From NCBI GenBank assembly GCA_027008345.1, contig JALTBU010000065.1:1-8538 (forward strand): 8,538 nt of DNA. The letters are read 5' to 3'. The translations under genes and the position numbers were made by a program. Below the pieces are notes generated by a model. That model was not told where the DNA came from and did not search any database. It worked only from the letters and a program-made list of their open reading frames with translations. Every line of letters starts with the position of its first letter. The first letter of the stretch is position 1. This stretch comes from Nautiliaceae bacterium (GTDB taxonomy: Bacteria > Campylobacterota > Campylobacteria > Campylobacterales > Nautiliaceae). Below are positions 1 to 5,437 of this stretch, one piece after another.

Positions 1-710
1 TTATAAGCCATTCTTCCGGCAATTACCGCATATTTCATAGCCTCAGCCATTGCTATTGGATTTTTTGCCTGTGCTATTGCTGTATTTGTAAGAACTCCAT
101 CAGCCCCAAGCTCCATTGCAACAGCCGCGTCACTTGCAGTACCAATTCCGGCATCTACGATTACAGGCACATTTACTGCATCTTTTACAAATACCACATT
201 GTATCTGTTTTGAACACCAAGACCGCTTCCAATAGGTGCAGCAAGAGGCATCACAGCAGCAGCTCCGGCGTTTTCAAGTCTTTTTGCCATAATCGGGTCA
301 TCATTTGTATATGCCATAATAGTAAAATCTTCTTTTGCCAATATTTCACAGGCTTTAAGCGTTTCCATAACATCAGGATAAAGTGTTTTTGCAGTATCCC
401 CTATTACTTCAAGTTTGATAATATCAATACCTGTAGCTTCTCTTACAAGTCTAAAAAGAGTAATAGCTTCTTCTGCGGTAGTACATCCTGCTGAATTTGG
501 AAGTATTTTTACATCTGTATCTTTAAAATAATCCATCAAATTTTCTTCATTTGGATCCATTATATTTACACGTCTAACAGCAACTGTTATCATCTCTGCA
601 CCGCTTGCTAATGTTGCATCACGGGTTGTCTTAAAATCAGGATATTTTCCACTTCCTACAATAAGTCTGCTTGTAAATTCATATTTTCCTATTTTTAAGA
701 TATCACTCAT
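1..710 (-). CDS. thiG: Thiazole synthase ThiG (3' end cut by window edge)
   Basis: ThiG condenses 1-deoxy-xylulose 5-phosphate, dehydroglycine and the sulfur of ThiS-thiocarboxylate into the thiazole phosphate half of thiamine; it is a cytosolic TIM-barrel enzyme. The reverse strand reads open from an ATG at 710 to the edge, 236 codons of a family usually near 255-265, so only the last couple of dozen residues are missing. Visible family marks are the N-terminal SRLIVGSGKYP (residues 14-24), AVRRVN (44-49), LPNSAGC (70-76), the IKLEVI strand with Lys99 as the expected Schiff-base lysine, MPLAAPIGSGLG with its phosphate-binding glycines, VDAGIGTASDAA and ADGVLTNTAIA near the end. The start is supported by an AAGGAT ribosome site about 715-720. 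It lies 42 bases downstream of livM on the same strand but has its own TATAAT in the gap, so it may be partly independent. Identification is by motif recall and is strong. Confidence 0.96.
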   Translation of the reverse strand, partial: MSDILKIGKYEFTSRLIVGSGKYPDFKTTRDATLASGAEMITVAVRRVNIMDPNEENLMDYFKDTDVKILPNSAGCTTAEEAITLFRLVREATGIDIIKLEVIGDTAKTLYPDVMETLKACEILAKEDFTIMAYTNDDPIMAKRLENAGAAAVMPLAAPIGSGLGVQNRYNVVFVKDAVNVPVIVDAGIGTASDAAVAMELGADGVLTNTAIAQAKNPIAMAEAMKYAVIAGRMAY

Positions 711-728
711 TTTTATCCTTTTTATTCT

Positions 729-737
729 ATTATATCA
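729..737 (-). promoter_or_regulatory. Extended -10 promoter of thiG
   Basis: The reverse strand reads TGATATAAT, a perfect -10 hexamer (729-734) with the TGN extension, 18 bases before the thiG ATG. The expected transcript start, near 722, leaves a very short leader of about 12 bases containing the ribosome site. No clear -35 is seen, as is usual for Campylobacterota sigma-70 promoters. It suggests thiG can be transcribed apart from livHM. Confidence 0.6.
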
Positions 738-752
738 TCAAATTTATTTTTT

Positions 753-1793
753 TCAACTGTTCTTTTTAATTTTTATATAGTCCCAAATCTCTTTATCTCC
801 AAGTAATCCTCTTCTTGCAAATAACATTATTAAAAGAAGTAAAATACTAAATACCACCATTCTAAGCCCTGGAATTCCATGAATCGGTCCTAAACTCCAA
901 GTCGCATCATCAAGAGGTCTTAATAACTCCATACTTCCTAAAAAGAGTATTGTCCCAATAATGGCTCCACTCATACTTCCAAGACCGCCAAGAACGATAA
1001 TAATAAGTAATTGGAAAGTAAGCATAAATGTAAACTGATCAGGTGAAATTGATCCTATTGAACTAGCCAATAGTCCTCCTCCAACTCCTTCAAAAAATGC
1101 GCTTGTCATAAATGCAAGCGTTTTTGTTTTGAATGTATGCACTCCCATAGCAAGCGCTGCATCCTCATCATCTCTTACTGCTTTCATTGCCCTTCCAAAT
1201 TTTGAATATACAATATTATATACAAGAATTACAGCAATCAAACAAGCTACTCCAATCCAAAAATAACTTGCAAATCCAGGAATTGAATCAAGTCCCATAG
1301 AACCGTTTGAAATTTCAGGATTGTTTATAAGAAAAATTCTGATAATAAATCCAAATCCAAGTGTTACGATAGCCAAGTAATCACCCCTAACCCTAAATAC
1401 CGGAAACGCAAGTGTTAAAGCCACAAGCGAAGAAAAAGCCCCACTTATCAAAAGTGCTAAAAATGGATTAAAAGGTTTACTAGGGTCTAAAAAGACATCT
1501 CGAATTAAAGGAAGTGGTTCTGATAGCATATAAAGTTCACTTTTAATTTCAGGTGAAAGAAGCAATATCGCAGTCACATATGCACCGATTGCAACAAATC
1601 CATTTGGTTCAAGTGAAAACTGCCCGGTAACCCCATTTATGAGGTTATAGCTTATTGCAAGAATTATGAAAATATATATGTTTCCAAGTACTGTAATTGT
1701 ATAGCTTCCAAATATTTTAGGAGAAAAATACAAAAATACCAAAAAAACAGCTGTTACAATTGCTATTACACTGAAATATTTTTTTGCACTCAT
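753..1793 (-). CDS. livM: Branched-chain amino acid type ABC transporter permease LivM
   Basis: Second inner-membrane permease of an HAAT-family importer, expected to pair with LivH and to be driven by LivG/LivF ATPases. The product is 346 residues, very hydrophobic, with about eight to ten membrane segments. Family marks are the N-terminal stretch NLINGVTGQFSL followed by GFVAIGAY, the GDYLAIVTLGFGFIIRI segment, the EAA-like cytoplasmic loop AVRDDEDAALAMGV that contacts the ATPase, and the late VLGGLGSMSGAIIGT. Start choice: a TTG at 1814 would overlap livH by 20 bases, but the ATG at 1793 has an AAAGG ribosome site seven bases upstream and begins one base after the livH stop, so it is preferred and implies translational coupling. 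One oddity is that the usual small SLGHA-type segment reads SLEPN here, placing an acidic residue in a conserved loop. The transported substrate is inferred only from family. Confidence 0.93.
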   Translation of the reverse strand: MSAKKYFSVIAIVTAVFLVFLYFSPKIFGSYTITVLGNIYIFIILAISYNLINGVTGQFSLEPNGFVAIGAYVTAILLLSPEIKSELYMLSEPLPLIRDVFLDPSKPFNPFLALLISGAFSSLVALTLAFPVFRVRGDYLAIVTLGFGFIIRIFLINNPEISNGSMGLDSIPGFASYFWIGVACLIAVILVYNIVYSKFGRAMKAVRDDEDAALAMGVHTFKTKTLAFMTSAFFEGVGGGLLASSIGSISPDQFTFMLTFQLLIIIVLGGLGSMSGAIIGTILFLGSMELLRPLDDATWSLGPIHGIPGLRMVVFSILLLLIMLFARRGLLGDKEIWDYIKIKKNS

Positions 1794-1794
1794 T

Positions 1795-2736
1795 TTAAAA
1801 CCTTTGTCTTTCAAAGTCTATACCCATAATTCCAGTTGGTTTAAATAAAAGCACAAAAATAAGTAAAATAAATGCAAAAGCATCTTTCCAGCCTCCAAGT
1901 TCCGGTAAAAACCCTGGAACCGCAACTTCTACAAATCCTAAAATAAATCCACCTATCACAGCTCCTGTTACACTCCCGATACCTCCGACAACCGCCGCGG
2001 CAAATGCTTTAAGACCTACAAGCATACCCATATAAGGATCAATACTAGGATATGCCATAGCATATGCAACGCCACCTATTGCCGCAAGAGCAGAGCCAAG
2101 AGCAAATACAAAACCGATAATGAAATTCGAATTTGCCCCCATAAGTTTTACCGTATAAATATCAAATGCAAGGGCTCTTATGGCAATACCTACTTTTGTT
2201 TTGTAAAGGATATATAATACTCCCAAAAGCAAAATAAGTGTTAAAATCGGCACTATTATAGTAAGAACAGGTATCGTAAGAGGACCTATATGTATAATTG
2301 TAGAAAACCATTTCGGAAAATAAAACGCCTGATATGTACCGCCCAAATATTGGTTTGCGATAACATTGAAAAGACTTTCAAGAAAAAATGAAATACCAAT
2401 AGCAGTAATTAAAAGTGAAATTTTAGGAGCACCTTTATCCAGCAAAGGCTTATATGCACTCACATAAGTTAAAATTCCCACAATTGAAGTTATGATAATA
2501 GAAATCGCAACCGCCGTAAAAAACACCGGCATACTAATATGGTCAAAATGCCAACCAGTAAGAAGACCAAGAGCAATAAATGCACTAAACGCCCCAACCA
2601 TCATAATATCACCGTGAGCAAAGTTGATAAGTCTTAGCACACCGTATACAAGAGTATATCCAATAGCAATCAAGGCATACATACTCCCAAGCGAAAATCC
2701 GTTAATGATTTGCTGTAAGACAAACCCAATATCCAT
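1795..2736 (-). CDS. livH: Branched-chain amino acid type ABC transporter permease LivH
   Basis: First inner-membrane permease of the HAAT importer, forming the translocation path with LivM. The 313-residue length is normal for the family, with about eight membrane helices. Clear marks are the N-terminal NGFSLGSMYALIAIGYTL (12-29) running into GVLRLINFAHGDIMMVGAF, the ATPase-contacting EAA loop AIRALAFDIYTVKLMGAN, then FALGSALAAIGGVAYA and the C-terminal AAAVVGGIGSVTGAVIGGFI. The ATG at 2736 has an AAAGG ribosome site (2744-2748) and a perfect extended -10 another 17 bases upstream, so livHM appears to have a promoter separate from livK. livM starts one base after the livH stop, making a tight two-gene unit. 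No ATPase gene follows. The family assignment is secure; the exact amino acid carried is not readable from the permease. Confidence 0.94.
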   Translation of the reverse strand: MDIGFVLQQIINGFSLGSMYALIAIGYTLVYGVLRLINFAHGDIMMVGAFSAFIALGLLTGWHFDHISMPVFFTAVAISIIITSIVGILTYVSAYKPLLDKGAPKISLLITAIGISFFLESLFNVIANQYLGGTYQAFYFPKWFSTIIHIGPLTIPVLTIIVPILTLILLLGVLYILYKTKVGIAIRALAFDIYTVKLMGANSNFIIGFVFALGSALAAIGGVAYAMAYPSIDPYMGMLVGLKAFAAAVVGGIGSVTGAVIGGFILGFVEVAVPGFLPELGGWKDAFAFILLIFVLLFKPTGIMGIDFERQRF

Positions 2737-2764
2737 TTGACAACCTTTAAGTAATTATTGGGTT

Positions 2765-2773
2765 ATTATAGCA
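2765..2773 (-). promoter_or_regulatory. Extended -10 promoter of livH-livM
   Basis: The reverse strand reads TGCTATAAT: a perfect TATAAT (2765-2770) with the TG extension. It lies 29 bases before the livH ATG, giving a predicted leader of roughly 22 bases. No good -35 is seen. It lets the permeases be expressed independently of the abundant binding protein. Confidence 0.6.
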
Positions 2774-2808
2774 AGTTATTAAGAAAAAGGAGATTATTTA
2801 AAAGTTTT

Positions 2809-2892
2809 TTAAAACAAATCTTTGATATGTAAAAATAAATCTATATTTACAGGTACAATTAAAAATATAAAGTAGTAATATATTTGTTTCAT
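2809..2892 (-). CDS. Possible 27-residue hydrophobic peptide gene between livK and livH
   Basis: I do not recognise this as a known gene. On the reverse strand an ATG at 2890-2892 opens a 27-codon frame ending in TAA at 2809-2811. Three signals line up with it: a perfect TATAAT at 2921-2926, a G-rich ribosome site (five G then AAATT) directly before the ATG, and the same 29-base -10-to-ATG distance as livH. The peptide begins MKQIYYYFIFLIVPV and ends in HIKDLF. Eleven of 27 residues are Ile, Leu or Val and seven are Tyr or Phe; the first 15 form a hydrophobic stretch and the tail is mixed. It could be a small membrane peptide, a leader peptide sensing branched-chain amino acids upstream of livHM, or a chance frame, since A/T-rich DNA naturally yields Ile, Leu, Phe and Tyr codons. 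No attenuator hairpin was found downstream, which weakens the leader idea. Confidence 0.35.
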   Translation of the reverse strand: MKQIYYYFIFLIVPVNIDLFLHIKDLF

Positions 2893-2897
2893 AATTT

Positions 2898-2902
2898 CCC
2901 CC
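2898..2902 (-). promoter_or_regulatory. G-rich ribosome site of the possible small gene
   Basis: The reverse strand reads CTCGGGGGAAATT immediately before ATG, with five bases between the G run and the start codon. Five consecutive G are striking in this A/T-rich spacer and could pair with the pyrimidine-rich 16S rRNA tail. This is one reason for taking the 27-codon frame seriously. Confidence 0.35.
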
Positions 2903-2920
2903 GAGAACTTTGTTTTAGGA

Positions 2921-2926
2921 ATTATA
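2921..2926 (-). promoter_or_regulatory. -10 hexamer upstream of the possible small gene
   Basis: A perfect TATAAT on the reverse strand, 29 bases before the ATG of the small frame. There is no TG extension and no clear -35; the right arm of the 13-base inverted repeat abuts and shares one base with it. In DNA this A/T-rich the hexamer alone is weak evidence. Confidence 0.35.
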
Positions 2927-2970
2927 AAACTTTTAAATGACACTAAGGTGATAAAAAAGGAAGGAGGGAA

Positions 2971-4110
2971 TTAAGGTTTTACCAGTTCTACGAACTGAGT
3001 TTTACCGTCTACGATTTTTTCGATAACCGCAGGTTTATTAACAGGGTTTCCTGTTTTAGGGTCAATTGTAAGATATCCTGTTACAGCTTCAAGATTTTTA
3101 GTGTGTCTTATTGCATTATTTACACATGCTTTAAATTGAGATAAATTTTGAGAATTAGCAGGTGTATCACATTGTTTTACTGCATTATAAATTAAAAGAT
3201 ATCCATCAGCACCTGTTGCTGCAAATGCGCTTGGAGCTCTGTGATATTTTGCTTTGAATTCTTTAATAAATTTGGCTGAAAGAGGTGTTGGAGCTTTTGC
3301 CGCGTCAAAGTGGTCTGTATACATAACACCGTTTGCCGCTTTTCCGGCAAGTTTTTTAAGTAGCCCTGGGTCTGCTATACCATCACCACCCATTACAGGA
3401 GCTTTTACCCCAGCAGCTCTAAGTTGTCTTAAAAAAAGACCTTCTTCTGGTGCATAAATTGGAGTGTAGATAAATTGAGGATGTAATCTTTTTATTTGAG
3501 CAACTTGAGCGTTGAAATCTTTATCACCTGTATTGATAAATAAAGTTTTTAAAATTTTTCCACCACCTTTTTTATATGCTTTCATAAATGCTTTTGCAAG
3601 ACCAACTGAATAGTCCTGTTTCATATCAAATACTACAACAGCATTTTTTAAATGATGTTCAAGTGCATATTTTGCAGCGACTGTTCCTTGGAAATCATCT
3701 GTAAAACAAGCCCTTGTAATATATTTAGTTCCTTTTGTAACTCTTGGGTTTGTTGCAATTTGAGTAACTGTCGGTGTTTTTGTATCGTTTGCAAATCTTT
3801 TAACTGCAAGTGCCATAGAACTTGCAAGAGGACCTTCAACAGCTACAACATTTTCGTTTGACACAAGTCTTTTATATCCGTTGACTGTTTGGATTTTATC
3901 AAATTGATTGTCAACTACAACAAGTTTAATAGTATCCCCGTTTGGAAGTTTATTGTATTTTGAATGAATAAGATTAATACCATCAAGAGTTTTTTGACCA
4001 AATGCTGCAATTGGCCCTGTCAGAGGCTGTAAAACACCCACTTTAATCTCTTTTGCCATAAGCGTAGAGGCTACAAGCGCACTAAGCCCTATTGCCACAA
4101 GTTTTTTCAT
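2971..4110 (-). CDS. livK: Periplasmic branched-chain amino acid type binding protein (LivJ/LivK family)
   Basis: Substrate-binding protein of the HAAT importer, which captures the ligand in the periplasm and delivers it to LivHM. The 379 residues begin with a classic Sec signal peptide: MKK, a hydrophobic core, and TLMA with likely cleavage after Ala19. The mature protein opens EIKVGVLQPLTGPIAAFGQ, the type I periplasmic-binding-protein fold (Peripla_BP_6). Ligand-pocket segments resemble LivJ: EGPLASSMALAV supplies the serines, TQIATNPRVT the Ala-Thr pair, and YTPIYAPEEG with VMGGDGIADPGL the second-lobe side, where an acidic residue usually holds the amino group. Cys314 and Cys329 are close together and could form a disulfide; Cys135 is separate. 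The AAAGGAGA ribosome site (4115-4122) is the strongest in the window, fitting a highly made binding protein. It is divergent from serS. The ligand is probably an aliphatic amino acid but is not proven; the symbol is by family, since livJ and livK cannot be told apart here. Confidence 0.92.
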   Translation of the reverse strand: MKKLVAIGLSALVASTLMAKEIKVGVLQPLTGPIAAFGQKTLDGINLIHSKYNKLPNGDTIKLVVVDNQFDKIQTVNGYKRLVSNENVVAVEGPLASSMALAVKRFANDTKTPTVTQIATNPRVTKGTKYITRACFTDDFQGTVAAKYALEHHLKNAVVVFDMKQDYSVGLAKAFMKAYKKGGGKILKTLFINTGDKDFNAQVAQIKRLHPQFIYTPIYAPEEGLFLRQLRAAGVKAPVMGGDGIADPGLLKKLAGKAANGVMYTDHFDAAKAPTPLSAKFIKEFKAKYHRAPSAFAATGADGYLLIYNAVKQCDTPANSQNLSQFKACVNNAIRHTKNLEAVTGYLTIDPKTGNPVNKPAVIEKIVDGKTQFVELVKP

Positions 4111-4139
4111 TTAATCTCCTTTTATGTTAAAATTACCGA

Positions 4140-4145
4140 TATATT
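4140..4145 (+). promoter_or_regulatory. Candidate -10 of serS-pflB
   Basis: TATATT lies 39 bases before the preferred serS ATG at 4179. It overlaps the livK -10 on the other strand, inside the palindrome GATATATTATATC (4138-4150). A rival is TAAAAT at 4128-4133, which has a TGT extension. The sequence does not decide between them. Confidence 0.35.
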
Positions 4146-4151
4146 ATATCA
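4143..4151 (-). promoter_or_regulatory. Extended -10 promoter of livK
   Basis: The reverse strand reads TGATATAAT, identical over nine bases to the extended -10 before thiG. It lies 33 bases upstream of the livK ATG, with a predicted leader of about 26 bases that contains the strong AAAGGAGA ribosome site. Confidence 0.6.
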
Positions 4152-4168
4152 AAAATGATAAAAACAAA

Positions 4169-4174
4169 AAGGGA
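4169..4174 (+). promoter_or_regulatory. Ribosome site that fixes the serS start
   Basis: AAGGGA lies five bases before the ATG at 4179. The upstream in-frame ATG at 4155 has only an A/T-rich sequence before it and no purine-rich G-containing motif, so this site favours the downstream start. Confidence 0.65.
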
Positions 4175-4178
4175 TTTA

Positions 4179-5429
4179 ATGATAGATTTAAAACTTCTTG
4201 AAAGAGATTTTGAAAACACCTCTAAAAAATTAAGACTAAAAGGTGTTGATGAAAATATTTTATTTGAAATAAAAACACTTTTTGAAGAAAAAAAGAAAAT
4301 CCAGACAGAACTTGAAAAATACCAAAATCAAAGAAATATCCTCTCAAAAGAGATAGGAAAACTTATGAAAGAAGGCAAACCCCAAGAGGCAGAAAATATT
4401 AAAAAAGAAGTTGCCGAAATAAAAAATAAAATTGAAGAGCTTAATTCAAAATTAAAAGAGATAGAAGAAAATTTATATTCAAAAGCGCTCAATATCCCAA
4501 ATATTCCGGATGAAGATGTACCGATTGGTAAAGATGAAAATGACAATGTAGAAATAAAAAGAGTCGGTGAAATACCAAAATTTGATTTTGAGCCAAAAAG
4601 TCATGATGAACTCGGCGAAAAACTTAATTGGCTTGATTTTGCAAGAGGCGTAAAGCTGGCAAAAAGCCGTTTTACAGTGCTTAAAAATGATGCGGCAAGA
4701 ATAGAAAGAGCTTTGATTAATTTCTTTTTAGACCATAACAGAAGCTGGGGATTTGAAGAAGTTTATGTACCGTTTCTTGTAAACAGCGAGACAATGACCG
4801 CAACGGGACAACTTCCAAAATTCAAAGATGATTTGTTTAAGATTGAAGATGAAGATTTGTATCTTATTCCAACAGCCGAAGTTCCTCTTACAAATCTGTT
4901 CAGAAATGAAATTATCACTAATTTAGAAAAGCCTATCAAACTTACAGCTTACACTCCTTGTTTTAGAAAAGAAGCGGGGAGCTATGGAAAAGACACAAAA
5001 GGTATAATACGTCAGCATCAGTTTGACAAAGTAGAACTTGTTGCTATTACTAAGCCAGAAGAGAGTGATAAAGTATTTGAAGAAATGGTTGAGTGTGCAA
5101 GCAAAGCACTAGAAAAATTAGAACTTCCATATAGACAAGTTATGCTATGCAGTGGAGATCTCGGATTCAGCGCGGCAAAAACAATAGACCTTGAAGTATG
5201 GATTCCATCTCAAAATAAATACAGGGAAATAAGTTCTATTTCAAATACAAGGGATTTTCAGGCAAGACGTGGTAAAATAAGATATAAAGAAGGTAAAAAA
5301 AACAGACTCGTTCATACACTAAACGGAAGCTCTCTGGCTGTGGGAAGAACGCTTGTAGCAATTATGGAAAATTATCAGACAAAAGACGGAAAAATAGAAA
5401 TACCAAAAGTTTTACAAAAGTATCTATAA
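4179..5429 (+). CDS. serS: Seryl-tRNA synthetase
   Basis: Cytosolic class II aminoacyl-tRNA synthetase that charges tRNA-Ser (and tRNA-Sec where present). The preferred ATG at 4179 gives 416 residues beginning MIDLKLLERDFE, the typical SerRS N-terminus; an ATG eight codons earlier (4155) lacks a ribosome site and adds an unusual MIKTKRDL. Residues about 25-105 are the charged Lys/Glu-rich coiled-coil arm that grips the tRNA long variable arm. The catalytic core follows: motif 1 around the KSRFTVLKNDAARIERALI segment, the TAEVPLTN serine-site loop, motif 2 FRKEAGSYGKDTKGIIRQHQ (from residue 262), the SSISNTRDFQARR segment and motif 3 NGSSLAVGRTLVAIMENYQ (from residue 382). Length and motifs are complete, so it should be active. 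It is transcribed away from livK, and the next gene begins eight bases after its stop, so the two are almost certainly one transcript. Confidence 0.97.
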   Translation: MIDLKLLERDFENTSKKLRLKGVDENILFEIKTLFEEKKKIQTELEKYQNQRNILSKEIGKLMKEGKPQEAENIKKEVAEIKNKIEELNSKLKEIEENLYSKALNIPNIPDEDVPIGKDENDNVEIKRVGEIPKFDFEPKSHDELGEKLNWLDFARGVKLAKSRFTVLKNDAARIERALINFFLDHNRSWGFEEVYVPFLVNSETMTATGQLPKFKDDLFKIEDEDLYLIPTAEVPLTNLFRNEIITNLEKPIKLTAYTPCFRKEAGSYGKDTKGIIRQHQFDKVELVAITKPEESDKVFEEMVECASKALEKLELPYRQVMLCSGDLGFSAAKTIDLEVWIPSQNKYREISSISNTRDFQARRGKIRYKEGKKNRLVHTLNGSSLAVGRTLVAIMENYQTKDGKIEIPKVLQKYL

Positions 5430-5434
5430 GGTGA
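5428..5434 (+). promoter_or_regulatory. Ribosome site that supports the TTG start of the TPR gene
   Basis: AAGGTGA overlaps the serS stop codon and lies three bases before the TTG at 5438. An in-frame TGA at 5432-5434 rules out any earlier start, and the next in-frame ATG falls inside the membrane helix, so TTG is the only reasonable start. The layout implies translational coupling to serS. Confidence 0.65.
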
Positions 5435-5437
5435 AAT

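Larger units (their letters stand above)
2796..2938. repeat. 13-base inverted repeat bracketing the livK-livH spacer
   Basis: The plus strand carries ATTTAAAAGTTTT at 2796-2808 and its exact reverse complement AAAACTTTTAAAT at 2926-2938, enclosing 117 bases. The arms bracket the possible small gene at 2809-2892: one arm starts directly after its stop codon, the other ends at its -10 hexamer. All but one base of each arm is A or T, so chance is a real alternative. No flanking target duplication is visible, so a mobile origin is not supported. Confidence 0.45.

Noticed and set aside
210..494. Open frame on the plus strand, 94 codons
   Set aside because: It lies antisense to thiG; its product is a Ser/Cys/Phe-rich string with no family look, typical of a shadow of a real gene.
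2742..2764. Hairpin AACC/GGTT covering the livH ribosome site
   Set aside because: Only four base pairs, and one arm lies upstream of the expected transcript start, so it would not be in the main livH mRNA.
2854..2859. TACAAT on the plus strand as promoter of an antisense RNA to the small frame
   Set aside because: One mismatch from consensus in very A/T-rich DNA, no properly spaced -35 (a TTGATA at 2822 is 26 bases away) and no TG extension; too weak to call an antitoxin RNA.
2898..2902. Phase-variable G tract
   Set aside because: Five G are too few for the slippage seen in Campylobacter contingency loci, which usually have eight or more.
2796..2938. Miniature transposable element suggested by the inverted repeat
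   Set aside because: The bases outside the two arms show no target-site duplication, the arms are nearly pure A/T, and no second copy is present in the window.
2940..2970. Terminator after livK
   Set aside because: The reverse strand has a T run (about 2953-2958) and a three-base-pair CAC/GTG hairpin nearby, but the hairpin is downstream of the T run and too weak, so it does not form an intrinsic terminator.
3254..3861. Several open frames (plus and minus) inside livK
   Set aside because: All overlap the well-supported binding-protein frame, lack ribosome sites and give low-complexity Cys/Ser or Leu/Gln strings.
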